Below are positions 54,804 through 63,200 of a DNA stretch of 64,000 bases, piece after piece. Made by a program: the position numbers and the translations under genes. Below the pieces are notes generated by a model, which was given only the letters and a program-made list of their open reading frames with translations, was not told the origin of the DNA and ran no database searches. The stretch is from Pusillimonas sp. MFBS29 (GTDB taxonomy: Bacteria; Pseudomonadota; Gammaproteobacteria; Burkholderiales; Burkholderiaceae_B). Location of the stretch: NCBI RefSeq assembly GCF_020687695.1, contig NZ_JAJEWL010000008.1, positions 1-64,000 on the forward strand, read 5' to 3'. Position 1 is the stretch's first letter, and every line of letters begins with the position of its first letter.

Positions 54804-54863
54804 ATTCCGCACAGAAATAATAATTGTCGATGTCCCGGTTCCCGTGATTAAATTGCAGGATCA

Positions 54864-54880
54864 TGAAACGTTTCGTTTCA
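54864..54880. promoter_or_regulatory. TGAAACG-TTT-CGTTTCA palindrome
   Basis: A perfect seven-base inverted repeat with a TTT centre, 56 bases upstream of the glycine-zipper lipoprotein gene. Its left part (TGAAACGTTTCG) resembles the TGAAACGTTTCA operators of LacI/Cra-type regulators. No such regulator is nearby, and the short hairpin could equally be structural. Confidence 0.3.
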
Positions 54881-54936
54881 CGACAGCACAGGCTTTCCAA
54901 CAGCATTGCCCCTCCATTCAATCATGAGGCCACAGA

Positions 54937-55188
54937 ATGAAAAAAGCCACACTCACCTTAATTCTCATCAGTGCGGGCGCTCTTGCTGCCTGCCAGAGCC
55001 CTTCGGGCTCGCACAGCGGAAGCAGCTCACGCAACTCTGAGTTCAACTGTATCGCCGGCACAGTCGGTGGAGCCGTAATTGGCGGTCTGCTTGGCAGCAC
55101 CATCGGCGGTGGACGCGGACGCACGGCAGCCACAGCTGTCGGCATAGGTGCAGGCGGCTATATCGGCAACTCCATGGGATGCAAGTAA
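54937..55188 (+). CDS. Small glycine-zipper lipoprotein
   Basis: 83 residues. Signal sequence with lipobox LAAC (Cys19) followed by Gln, so an outer-membrane lipoprotein is expected. A Ser/Gly-rich linker leads to a glycine zipper (GTVGGAVIGGLLGSTIGGG, then GVGIGAGGY-like repeats), as in OsmB/YmgG-type proteins. These small proteins may insert into or bridge membranes; no defined function. The stop overlaps the next start by one base. Confidence 0.85.
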   Translation: MKKATLTLILISAGALAACQSPSGSHSGSSSRNSEFNCIAGTVGGAVIGGLLGSTIGGGRGRTAATAVGIGAGGYIGNSMGCK

Positions 55189-55565
55189 TGAAAAACACTA
55201 ACATGCACAAACTTCTTTCCGTGGCCTTTTCCGCCATGCTGCTCGGAACCGCCGCAACGGCCACGGCTCAAAACAGCACCGTTGAACTCACACCTGAACA
55301 TTTCGCACAGCTCGACAAGGATGAAAGCGGCGGAATCAGCAAGCAGGAATACGAACAGTTCATGCGCGACTCGTTCAGGCAGCTCGATACCGACGGCAGC
55401 AATAGCCTTAGCCCGGCCGAAGCCAGCAAAATCATGACGCCCGAGCAGTTCGCCTCGGTCGACAAAAACAATGACGGCGAAATCAGTCTGGACGAACTCA
55501 TCGAACAAGTCATGCGTGACTTCGATCGCCAGGACAGGAACAACGACGGCACTCTGCAGCCCTGA
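55188..55565 (+). CDS. Secreted EF-hand calcium-binding protein
   Basis: About 125 residues from ATG 55188, which shares a base with the lipoprotein stop; ATG 55203 (MHKLLSVAFSAML) is an alternative. Signal peptide ending TATAQ. Calcium-loop patterns DxDxSGxI are seen in DKDESGGISKQE, DTDGSNSLSPAE and DKNNDGEISLDE, with a fourth partial loop DRNNDGTL at the end. Bacterial periplasmic EF-hand proteins of this size are common and mostly uncharacterised. Co-translation with the lipoprotein suggests a joint envelope role under calcium or stress conditions (inference). Confidence 0.88.
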   Translation: MKNTNMHKLLSVAFSAMLLGTAATATAQNSTVELTPEHFAQLDKDESGGISKQEYEQFMRDSFRQLDTDGSNSLSPAEASKIMTPEQFASVDKNNDGEISLDELIEQVMRDFDRQDRNNDGTLQP

Positions 55566-55566
55566 C

Positions 55567-55597
55567 AAAATAGCGGGAGCATGGCTTCCGCTATTTT
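55567..55597. terminator. Bidirectional terminator between EF-hand gene and nadX
   Basis: AAAATAGCGG (55567-55576) pairs perfectly with CCGCTATTTT (55588-55597), and the stem continues inward for about three more pairs. A-tract on one side and T-tract on the other give a functional terminator in both directions, serving the converging EF-hand and aspartate dehydrogenase genes. Confidence 0.88.
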
Positions 55598-55633
55598 TAT
55601 TCCTGGCGTCTCACGCCGCAACGCCCACGCAAC

Positions 55634-56446
55634 TCAGCCTATCCAGCACGGTTCAAAATAGCGCCGTATGCTGGACACTATGCTGCGCGATACTATCCAT
55701 GAGGTCTTGGGGTTATCAGGCGACGGGCGATTGGCAATGGTCACAGAAAACGTGCCCGCCGGGCCATTTGTCCGGATGACATGCTGGTTACCCGAGGCCT
55801 TTGGATCGACCACAACCCGCACTTGCGTATCTTGCATGCCCGTACCCGCCAATGCCAGAGTGGCCGCAACGTTCAGGTTCTTGGGGTAGCGTGTTGCCGC
55901 CACATCGGCAGCCCCCGCAAAAAGCTCGAGTTCTTCGGCCAGCTGACCGGAGTCTATGCCCTGGTCCGCCAGCTCGGGCTTCCATGCCGAAGGCGGCTTG
56001 CGGGATTCATACGTTACCCTGGTGCCTTCGAACAGTGCCGCACTTCGTATGTAGTCGAGCCCACCGATTGCGCCTGAGGGTATCAGCATGCGGGTGTTGC
56101 CTTTGCGGGCTGCATCGAGCAGCGCACCATACAAGCTGTCGTCGGCCAAGGCACCAACAGAAGAAACCAGGAATGGCCGGCCGCTTTCCAGGCACAGCCG
56201 GGCATACTGCTTTACGGCTTCCTGACCGGCGGCTTCGACGATGAGATCGGGCTGCCAGGCCAGCAGATCGTGAATATCCGAAAATACCACCAGCCCGTCA
56301 TCGGGACCCTGAAATGACGACCCGGGCCGCTTCAGAACCGCAATGGAAAAAGCACTGTCGCGTGCACTGTCGGGGCAATCTTCGGCAAGTAGACCAACCA
56401 CCTGCCGACAGATATTGCCCGCGCCGATAATGGCAAGCTTGCGCAT
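55634..56446 (-). CDS. nadX: L-aspartate dehydrogenase
   Basis: About 270 residues from ATG 56446 (MRKLAIIGAGNIC), 4 bases after the dctM stop; ATG 56458 four codons earlier overlaps dctM. N-terminal Rossmann motif AIIGAGNICRQVV; later EAAGQEAVKQYA, SVGALADDSLYGALL, SGAIGGLDYIRSA and KNLNVAATLALAG are all typical of NadX/DUF108 enzymes. It oxidises L-aspartate with NAD(P) to iminoaspartate, which either feeds NAD synthesis or hydrolyses to oxaloacetate and ammonia. Its place at the end of a TRAP operon suggests a catabolic role on an imported aspartate-like compound (inference). Confidence 0.9.
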   Translation of the reverse strand: MRKLAIIGAGNICRQVVGLLAEDCPDSARDSAFSIAVLKRPGSSFQGPDDGLVVFSDIHDLLAWQPDLIVEAAGQEAVKQYARLCLESGRPFLVSSVGALADDSLYGALLDAARKGNTRMLIPSGAIGGLDYIRSAALFEGTRVTYESRKPPSAWKPELADQGIDSGQLAEELELFAGAADVAATRYPKNLNVAATLALAGTGMQDTQVRVVVDPKASGNQHVIRTNGPAGTFSVTIANRPSPDNPKTSWIVSRSIVSSIRRYFEPCWIG

Positions 56447-56450
56447 GGCC

Positions 56451-57752
56451 TTATTCATACATCATTTGGGGCAGCCCCAATACGATGTCGGGGAACACAA
56501 CCACCAGCACCACCGCCAGAATCAGCATCAGGAAGAAGGGAAACGCGGCTTTCGATACATAAACGATGTCGCGCCCGGTCATGCCTTGCAATACAAACAG
56601 GTTCAAGCCGACCGGCGGCGTCAGTTGGCCCATCTCGACGACCAGCACCAGATAGACGCCGAACCAGATCGGATCCACCCCCACCGCCTGGACGGCGGGC
56701 AGCAACACGGCCGTGGTCAGTACGACGATGGAGATGCCATCGAGAAAGCAACCCAGAATTACGAAAAACACCGTCAGGGCAGCCAGCAAAGCGTAACTGC
56801 TCATGCCCATGTCGGTGATCCAGCGAGCCAGGTTGGCCGGCAAGCCCGAGTAGCCCATGGCTATGGTAAGAAACGCCGCTCCCGCCAAAATGAAAGCAAT
56901 CATGGAAGAAGACAAGGTGGCCGCAATCAGGCCCTCTTTGAAAGTCTTCCAGTTCAGGTCGCCAAACAGCCAGCTTAGAAACAGCGAAATAACGACGCCG
57001 ACTGCCGCCGAATCGGTGGGGCTGGCCAGACCAAGGTAGATGGAGCCAACCACCCCGATAATCAGCAATGTGACAGGCAGCAGTGTTCGGGTTGCCTTCA
57101 GTTTCTGGCTGAAGCTCATGGCCGGGTCTTTGGCGGGCACTTTGTCGCGGTTCTTTCCTGACCAGATAGCGACATAGCTCATGAACAGCATGATAATCAT
57201 GATGCCCGGCACCACGCCGGCAATAAACAAACGGGCGATCGAGAGTTCGGCCGCCACACCGTAGACGATCAAAATGATGGACGGAGGTATGAGCAGGCCC
57301 AGTGTGCCCGAGCCGGCAATAGTTCCGAGTATCAGTTTTTCATCGTACCCACGCGCCTTCAGTTCGGGCACCGCGACCTTTGCGACCGTGGCGCAAGTGG
57401 CGGCGGACGAACCGCTTACAGCCGCGAAAATACCGGATGCCATGATGCCCACATGGGCAAGCCCCCCCGGCAAGGAACGCATCCAGGGCGCCAATCCGGA
57501 GAAAAGGTCTTTCGACATGCGGGACCGGAACAGGATTTCACCCATCCAGATGAACAAGGGCAAGGCGGCCAGCGACCATTCCGCCGACGTACTCCACATA
57601 TTGGTCGCAAGTACATTAAGCGCCGGCGCATTCGAGAACAGCAGGACGCCAACCAGCCCGGTTACGAACAGGGCAATGGATACCCAGATACCGAAGGCGA
57701 GGCTGCCGATAAGGGCCACGACGAGAATGAGTGACATCAACAGGTCGGACAT
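56451..57752 (-). CDS. dctM: TRAP transporter large permease DctM
   Basis: 433 residues, about 12 hydrophobic segments. Family blocks: LPLFIWMGEILFRSRM, VSGSSAATCATVAKVAVPEL, GTLGLLIPPSIILIVYG, LASPTDSAAVGVVISL and MGQLTPPVGLNLFVLQGMTG. Overlaps dctQ by one base (TAATG). Second TRAP system of the window; not close in sequence to the one at 29519. Confidence 0.95.
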   Translation of the reverse strand: MSDLLMSLILVVALIGSLAFGIWVSIALFVTGLVGVLLFSNAPALNVLATNMWSTSAEWSLAALPLFIWMGEILFRSRMSKDLFSGLAPWMRSLPGGLAHVGIMASGIFAAVSGSSAATCATVAKVAVPELKARGYDEKLILGTIAGSGTLGLLIPPSIILIVYGVAAELSIARLFIAGVVPGIMIIMLFMSYVAIWSGKNRDKVPAKDPAMSFSQKLKATRTLLPVTLLIIGVVGSIYLGLASPTDSAAVGVVISLFLSWLFGDLNWKTFKEGLIAATLSSSMIAFILAGAAFLTIAMGYSGLPANLARWITDMGMSSYALLAALTVFFVILGCFLDGISIVVLTTAVLLPAVQAVGVDPIWFGVYLVLVVEMGQLTPPVGLNLFVLQGMTGRDIVYVSKAAFPFFLMLILAVVLVVVFPDIVLGLPQMMYE

Positions 57753-58303
57753 TAAAGGGTCTCCTCGGGGTCGGTTTCGGTACGCAACCCTTCGCTACGA
57801 CCTGCGCGCAGCATGTCGACCAGTGTGTCGATAGCGGCCACAAGAAAGACGCCGGCGCCTATGCACAATACGCTTTGCGGTATCCATAGTGGTACCCTGA
57901 GCAAGCCGGAGGCGCGATCTCCCCACATGAACGACTGATAGGTCAGTTGCCCAAGCCCGTAGGTAAAGAGCACGCCCATTACAACGCCGACCAGCGCAAC
58001 AATCGTCAGGGTCGTGCGCCGGGCCGGGGCCGGAAGCCGTGACTCGAGCAAGGTGACCCGTATATGGGCAGCCTTGCGAAAACCCAGTCCCAGGGAAAGG
58101 AATGTGGCGAACCCCAATGCGTAGCCCGACAACGAGGCATAGGATGGTATGAGCAACCCGAAGCTGGTGTTGAACACACTTAATGCCATGAAATCGATGA
58201 TATTGAGCACCACCTGCCCAAAAACTATCACCACGATGGCCACAAGTGACAAAGCGGCCAGGCCGCCGCTATAACGGTACAGACCGTCAAGGAATCTACG
58301 CAT
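57752..58303 (-). CDS. dctQ: TRAP transporter small permease DctQ
   Basis: 183 residues with four hydrophobic segments; features include LAALSLVAIVVIVFGQVVLN, FLSLGLGFRKAAHIRVTLLES (the DctQ loop with charged RKAxHIRV) and the closing segment before an acidic tail (TETDPEETL). Partner of DctM at 57752. It is separated from dctP by a hairpin. Confidence 0.92.
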   Translation of the reverse strand: MRRFLDGLYRYSGGLAALSLVAIVVIVFGQVVLNIIDFMALSVFNTSFGLLIPSYASLSGYALGFATFLSLGLGFRKAAHIRVTLLESRLPAPARRTTLTIVALVGVVMGVLFTYGLGQLTYQSFMWGDRASGLLRVPLWIPQSVLCIGAGVFLVAAIDTLVDMLRAGRSEGLRTETDPEETL

Positions 58304-58326
58304 AATCAGGTTCGCAACAAGTCAGG

Positions 58327-58353
58327 ACACGGTGTGAGCAGGTCACACCGTGT
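58327..58353 (-). promoter_or_regulatory. Intercistronic hairpin dctP-dctQ (second TRAP)
   Basis: ACACGGTGTGA (58327-58337) and TCACACCGTGT (58343-58353) are perfect 11-base arms with a five-base loop, 11 bases past the dctP stop. No T-tract follows on the minus strand. The same placement as in the first TRAP operon but unrelated in sequence. Confidence 0.65.
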
Positions 58354-58364
58354 GGATAGGCCTT

Positions 58365-59336
58365 TTATTGGGCCTGGTAGGCCTTGAGGATTTCAGCGCC
58401 TTTTTCGCCGGCCTCTTTGCCCCAGTCGTCGGCCATTTTCTTGCCGATTTCTTTCAGGGAAGCATTCAGGGCGTCGGAACCGTTGCCAACTTTAATGCCA
58501 TTTTCTTCCAGCACCTTGCGCTGGGCCGAGTGATCGGCTTCGGACATTTCCCAGCCACGTTTTTCAGCAGCGGCGGCGGCATCAAGCACCGCCTTTTGCG
58601 TGGATTCGTCAAGCCCGTCGAACACGCGCTTGTTGACCACAACGATGTTCTTGGGAAGAAATGCGGCTACGTCGTAAAAATGGGTAAGGTAGTCCCATGC
58701 CGTGGTGTTCACGCCCGTGGAGGTGGAGGTGATCATGGCGTTGACGCGGCCCGTGGTGAAGGCCTGGGCAAGATCGGGCACTTCGACCTGGGTGGGCACG
58801 GCGCCGGCCAGCTGGGCCAGACGCTCGGTTTGCGGGCTGTAGGCACGCATTTTTATACCTTTCAGGTCTTCGATTTTTTCAATCGGGCGATCGGTGTAAA
58901 GACCTTGGGGAGGCCACGGCACCGAGAACAGCACTTTCAGGTTCTGGCGCCCCAGCTCTTCTTCGAGTGCCGGCTTGGAAGCCCTGTACATTTTGAGGGA
59001 GTCGTCGTACGAGACGGCGACAAATGGAACCGAATCGAGCGCGAAGATGGGGTTTTCGTTGGCCAGGTTGGAGATGATGAATTCGCCGATTTCAACTTGC
59101 TGTGAACGTACGGCGTTCTTGATTTCCTGGTGCTTGATCAGGGAACCCGCAGCGTGCACGTTAATGGTGAGCTTGCCATCAGTGGCGGCATCGATATCTT
59201 TGACAAACTTCAGAATGTTCTGGGTGTGGAAATTGGACTCTGGGTAAGGCGTGGCCATTTGCCAACTTGCTGCGTGCGCTGCCGTAGCCGAAAGCGCCAG
59301 CGCCGCACCTGCGATCATTGTTTTGTAGAAACCCAT
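58365..59336 (-). CDS. dctP: TRAP transporter substrate-binding protein DctP
   Basis: 323 residues, normal length, with GGAGGACAC before ATG 59336. Sec signal ending SATAAHA, then SWQMATPYPESNFHTQNI. DctP features: GEFIISNLANENPIFALDS, LKGIKMRAYSPQTERLAQLAG with the substrate-binding Arg, and GRVNAMITSTSTGVNTTAWD. Substrate likely an organic acid; the co-transcribed aspartate dehydrogenase points to an amino-dicarboxylate relative (inference). Confidence 0.93.
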   Translation of the reverse strand: MGFYKTMIAGAALALSATAAHAASWQMATPYPESNFHTQNILKFVKDIDAATDGKLTINVHAAGSLIKHQEIKNAVRSQQVEIGEFIISNLANENPIFALDSVPFVAVSYDDSLKMYRASKPALEEELGRQNLKVLFSVPWPPQGLYTDRPIEKIEDLKGIKMRAYSPQTERLAQLAGAVPTQVEVPDLAQAFTTGRVNAMITSTSTGVNTTAWDYLTHFYDVAAFLPKNIVVVNKRVFDGLDESTQKAVLDAAAAAEKRGWEMSEADHSAQRKVLEENGIKVGNGSDALNASLKEIGKKMADDWGKEAGEKGAEILKAYQAQ

Positions 59337-59464
59337 GTGTCCTCCGGAATGTGTGTATTTGAAAGTAATTGCTCGCTCATGATATCAAGATACCCACCTC
59401 GTCATCTACGGGGTTTTCCCGTTTCAGCCCTGGAATATGGTCTTGCCCGTTTTAATCATGGGCA

Positions 59465-59494
59465 AGAGTGCCGGTCTGTGTAAGCCGGCACTCT
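59465..59494 (-). terminator. Hairpin after the tcu-linked Bug gene
   Basis: AGAGTGCCGG (59465-59474) and CCGGCACTCT (59485-59494) are perfect ten-base arms with a ten-base loop, 16 bases past the Bug stop. A second short repeat (CTTGCCC 59442-59448 with GGGCAAG 59460-59466) overlaps its edge. Likely end of the tcu transcript, separating it from the TRAP operon. Confidence 0.6.
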
Positions 59495-59510
59495 GCGTGG
59501 TACTGAATGC

Positions 59511-60482
59511 TCAGGGTTTTTTCAGATTGCGCTCTTTGATGATCGCACCCCATTTGTCCCATTCCTTGTGCACGAAATCGGTAAATTCCTGGCGGGTAGT
59601 CGGTTGCGGTGTCATGCCGAACTCCGTTAGCTTTTTCTCGACATCGGGGTCAGTCAGCACCTTGGTTATTTCCTTATTCCAGCGGTCAAGAATGGCTTCT
59701 GGCGTGCCGCCCGGCGCAACAAATGCATACCAGTTCAAGGCCTCGAATCCTGGATAGCCCGACTCGGCGATAGTGGGGATATCAGGCAAATAGGCAGGCC
59801 GTTTCAAGCCGGTGGTGGCCAGGGGAATCAGCTTTTTTTGCTCGACATAGGGCATGGCGGTGGGAGGAGCCGAATAGTAGGTCATTACACGCTCGCCCAG
59901 CAGGTCTTGCATAGCTTGTGCGCCGCCTTTGTAGGGGATATGCACCATATTGACCCCTGCCGCCATATTCAGCAGTTCGCCAGCCATGTGCGAGGCAGCG
60001 CCGAAGCCGGATGAGGCATAGTCGACTTTCTCGGGCTGCGTTTTGGCCAGATCCAGCAATTCCTTCAGTGTACTTACACCCGCGGCGGTATGGGCTACCA
60101 GCACGTTGGGGAAGTTAACGCCGCCCGAGACCATTGCCAGATCCTTGAAGGGATCGTAGTTCACGTCCATCAAATGAGGGGAAATCGTAAGCGGGCCCAC
60201 CGAGCCCAGCAACAGCATGCTGCCATCCTTCGGGCCGTTGGCGACGTATTGGTGAGCAATATTGCCACCGGCACCTGGCTTGTTGATGATGGCGATGGAA
60301 CGGTTGGTGTTTTGCCCCAGCCGTTCGGCAATCAGCCGCGCAGATGTATCGGCCGCACCGCCGGCCACAAAGCCGACAACCAGCGAAATTGGTTTGTCCG
60401 GCAGTTCCTGTGCATAGGCCCCCTTCACCATTAATCCAGCCGTGCATAAAAGCACGCCGCCCACCAGTTTGGTAAATTTCAT
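59511..60482 (-). CDS. Bug-family receptor linked to tricarballylate genes
   Basis: 323 residues, with AAGGAGATTACCC before ATG 60482. Signal ending KGAYAQ, then ELPDKPISLVVGFVAGGAAD, NGPKDGSMLLLG, VHIPYKGGAQAMQDLLG and DIPTIAESGYPGFEAL. It lies 30 bases after tcuB and is in the same transcript. In Salmonella tcuC, an MFS permease, brings tricarballylate in; here the Bug receptor takes that place, so uptake probably runs through a TctAB-type permease encoded elsewhere, perhaps the pair at 15329-17304 (inference). Confidence 0.92.
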   Translation of the reverse strand: MKFTKLVGGVLLCTAGLMVKGAYAQELPDKPISLVVGFVAGGAADTSARLIAERLGQNTNRSIAIINKPGAGGNIAHQYVANGPKDGSMLLLGSVGPLTISPHLMDVNYDPFKDLAMVSGGVNFPNVLVAHTAAGVSTLKELLDLAKTQPEKVDYASSGFGAASHMAGELLNMAAGVNMVHIPYKGGAQAMQDLLGERVMTYYSAPPTAMPYVEQKKLIPLATTGLKRPAYLPDIPTIAESGYPGFEALNWYAFVAPGGTPEAILDRWNKEITKVLTDPDVEKKLTEFGMTPQPTTRQEFTDFVHKEWDKWGAIIKERNLKKP

Positions 60483-60512
60483 GGGTAATCTCCTTAAGTG
60501 TCCCAGTAATTA

Positions 60513-61682
60513 TCAATCGGCATTTTGTGCCGATTTCTTTTGCCGCTTTTCAACCGCATACCTCACCAATGAAGCGCTGCGGAAAAAACCATGTGCAAAC
60601 TTGCCGTAAGGCATGGTCAGGAACAGGGCCATGACCGCACCAAGGTGCAAGCAGAGCATCAAAGCCATTGCCGTCGTGTCACGGCCCAGCCACAAAGCCA
60701 GACCCGTGGCGCTGATCAGGAACAGCAAGGCAATGAAGCCAAGATCCATAGGCTTTTGTGCCGCGTCACCATGCAAGGGGTGACGACGATGGTGCAGGAT
60801 CCAGAGTCCGGCCGTACCCAGTATCAGGGCCACACCGCCGACCGCGCCCAGCACCTTGGGCAGGCTGGGCAGATCGTAGGGTGCCTCCCATCCGAAGACA
60901 TAGTGGTACACCGTGCCCAGACTGGTCGCAGCAAAACACAACATAAAGCCGTAGAACGTCAGATGATGAAAGCGCCTGCGCGACAAGGTGAATTTGTCGT
61001 CCTCGTTGTTGCAGCCCTGTCCATGCCCGCCGTCCAGGTATTTCAGTTGCAACACGGCACTGCCCGCTTCCAGCGCAGCCGATGTGCCGGCCGGAGCCCC
61101 GCTGGTTGCCGGCCCGATATCGCGCAGGAATCGACGTACGCCCATGCCCAGCGCCAGCACCGCAAACAGAAAGATCGGTGCAAACAGGCTTACCAGAAGA
61201 TTGTGCGGGAAAACGTTATAGAAGTTGCCGGAAGTCGCACTGTTCCATAGTCCGCCGCCCATAGATACCGCGAGCGCCAGGAACAGGGCCAGCCCTGCCG
61301 CCAGGGCCAAAGCAACGGCCAGGCCGTTGCGCTCGTAGAGCTTGCCCAGGCTGGGGGGCCAGGCATAATCTTTGTAGGTCTGACCGCGCACCTCAGCCAT
61401 GACCTGGGGCACATTGATCCCGAACTCGTGGGGAGGCGCATACTGACAGGCGTGCAAGCACGCGCCACAGTTATGACACAAATTGGCCAGATAGTGGATA
61501 TCTGCCTTTTCAAACATAAGGCGTTGCGTCATTGCCGGGAACATGGCACAGAAGCCTTCGCAATACCTGCAGGCATTGCACACCTGCAACTGTCTCGCCG
61601 CCTCGGCCTCGGTCGCGGTCAGGGCAATTGCTCCACCGCCCAGATCCAGTGCGTCTTGGGTCAGGGATTCAAGCTGTTGCAT
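60513..61682 (-). CDS. tcuB: Tricarballylate utilization protein TcuB
   Basis: 389 residues. N-terminal iron-sulfur part with [15 protein letters not shown] and [16 protein letters not shown], two 4Fe-4S cluster motifs. The C-terminal part has about six membrane segments with His residues ([22 protein letters not shown]) suited to haem b. TcuB passes electrons from the FADH2 of TcuA to the quinone pool, regenerating TcuA. It overlaps tcuA by 14 bases. Normal length. Confidence 0.93.
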   Translation of the reverse strand: MQQLESLTQDALDLGGGAIALTATEAEAARQLQVCNACRYCEGFCAMFPAMTQRLMFEKADIHYLANLCHNCGACLHACQYAPPHEFGINVPQVMAEVRGQTYKDYAWPPSLGKLYERNGLAVALALAAGLALFLALAVSMGGGLWNSATSGNFYNVFPHNLLVSLFAPIFLFAVLALGMGVRRFLRDIGPATSGAPAGTSAALEAGSAVLQLKYLDGGHGQGCNNEDDKFTLSRRRFHHLTFYGFMLCFAATSLGTVYHYVFGWEAPYDLPSLPKVLGAVGGVALILGTAGLWILHHRRHPLHGDAAQKPMDLGFIALLFLISATGLALWLGRDTTAMALMLCLHLGAVMALFLTMPYGKFAHGFFRSASLVRYAVEKRQKKSAQNAD

Positions 61683-63090
61683 GGTTTGCCTCTGTGCTGT
61701 TCGTTTTGTTTAAAGCCACCTTGGCTGCATTGGTGCCGGCAATCCGCCCGAATGCAGTCCCTATCGACATTCCTATTCCCGCGGTATAACCCTTGCCCAG
61801 CACATTGCCGGCCATCATTTCGCCCGCGACGAACAGGTTCTCGCTGGGTTGGCCCTGGAAACGCGCAGCGGCTGTTTCATCGGTCAGCAGGCCCTGGTAG
61901 GTAAAGGTGACCCCGGGGCGCAGCGCATAACCATAGTAGGGAGGCTTGTCTATCGGCAATGCCCAGTGTGTTTTGGCGGGCTCCAGCCCTTCGGTATGAC
62001 AGTCATCCAGTTTGGTGTGATCGAAGGTACCAACCCGGCAGGCCTGGTTATAGCTGTTCAATGTGTGCATGAACACGTCAATGTCCAGACCGAGCTTGGC
62101 TGCCAGTTCAGGCAGGCTGTTGGCCGTCTCGCCAGGAAACACCGGCGGCATGAAACGTCCGACCGCCTTGCTGTCGATAATGGAATAGGCAATCTGGCCT
62201 GGCTGGCCTGCCAGCAAGCGCCCCCAGATGGCATAGCGCTTAGGCCAGAAATCTTCGCCTTCATCGTAAAAGCGCCGTGCCTCGCGGTTCACCACCACGC
62301 CCAGCGACACACAGTCGATACGGGTACAGATACCGCCGTCATACAGCGGCGCACGCGCATCAATCGCGACCATGTGTGCCTGAGTAGGATCACCGATCTT
62401 GTCGACGCCATGGTCCTCGAACAGGTGCTTGAGCAGCACGCCCTGGTTGTAGCGGGTGCCACGGATAAGAAAGTTGTCGACCGGCCATTCTCCGCGCTCA
62501 TTCTGGGCCCAGGCTTCGCGCAGCCACTCGCGATTGGACTCGAAACCTCCGGCTGCCAGAACACAGCTGCGCGCTTCTATCCGCACGCCGCCGACGTAGG
62601 CCGCGACAAAGCGCCCATCCTTGATCTCGAGCCGATCGACCGGGGACTGATAGCGTATCTGCACGCCCAGATTTTCTGCGCTGCGGTAGTAAGCATTGAC
62701 GAGGGCTTTTCCGCCCCCCATGAAGAAGGCATTGGTACGGGCAACATGCAGCGCACCCGACAGAGGCGGCTGAAAATGCACGCCGTGCTTGCGCATCCAG
62801 CCCCTACAGGTCGAAGACGCGCGAATCACCAGCCGTGCCAGCTTTTCATTGGTCTGGCCGCCGGTTACGGCAAGAAGATCACGCCAGTACTCTTCTTCGG
62901 GATAGGCATCGACCAGGACATCCTGGGGCGCATCGTGCATGCAACGCAAGTTACGGGTATGGCTGGAGTTTCCACCCCGCCACTCGCGCGGCGCGGCCTC
63001 AAGGAGCAGGACACTGGCGCCGGCTTCGCGTGCACACAAGGCGGCGCACAGGGCGGCATTACCACCACCAATTACAAGGACATCCAACAT
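61669..63090 (-). CDS. tcuA: FAD-dependent tricarballylate dehydrogenase TcuA
   Basis: 473 residues. N-terminal FAD motif [19 protein letters not shown]; the fumarate-reductase/succinate-dehydrogenase flavoprotein fold continues with [36 protein letters not shown] and a closing [24 protein letters not shown]. TcuA oxidises tricarballylate to cis-aconitate, which enters the TCA cycle. It diverges from the LysR regulator at the right edge across 110 bases? In fact both are on the minus strand, tcuA directly downstream of the regulator gene. Confidence 0.93.
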   Translation of the reverse strand: MLDVLVIGGGNAALCAALCAREAGASVLLLEAAPREWRGGNSSHTRNLRCMHDAPQDVLVDAYPEEEYWRDLLAVTGGQTNEKLARLVIRASSTCRGWMRKHGVHFQPPLSGALHVARTNAFFMGGGKALVNAYYRSAENLGVQIRYQSPVDRLEIKDGRFVAAYVGGVRIEARSCVLAAGGFESNREWLREAWAQNERGEWPVDNFLIRGTRYNQGVLLKHLFEDHGVDKIGDPTQAHMVAIDARAPLYDGGICTRIDCVSLGVVVNREARRFYDEGEDFWPKRYAIWGRLLAGQPGQIAYSIIDSKAVGRFMPPVFPGETANSLPELAAKLGLDIDVFMHTLNSYNQACRVGTFDHTKLDDCHTEGLEPAKTHWALPIDKPPYYGYALRPGVTFTYQGLLTDETAAARFQGQPSENLFVAGEMMAGNVLGKGYTAGIGMSIGTAFGRIAGTNAAKVALNKTNSTEANHATA

Positions 63091-63200
63091 ATAGGGGCTC
63101 GTATCGCAATATATATTGGCGATACTGTATGCTCATTTCTGTTGCCCCGCCATGATCTATTTCACTACAGGCATTCACAAACCATGAAGACTTTGTGGTT

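Noticed and set aside
62964-63200. Reading tcuA and the LysR gene as divergent
   Set aside because: Both are on the minus strand; the 110-base gap is an ordinary upstream region. The wording in the tcuA entry that raises divergence should be read with this correction.
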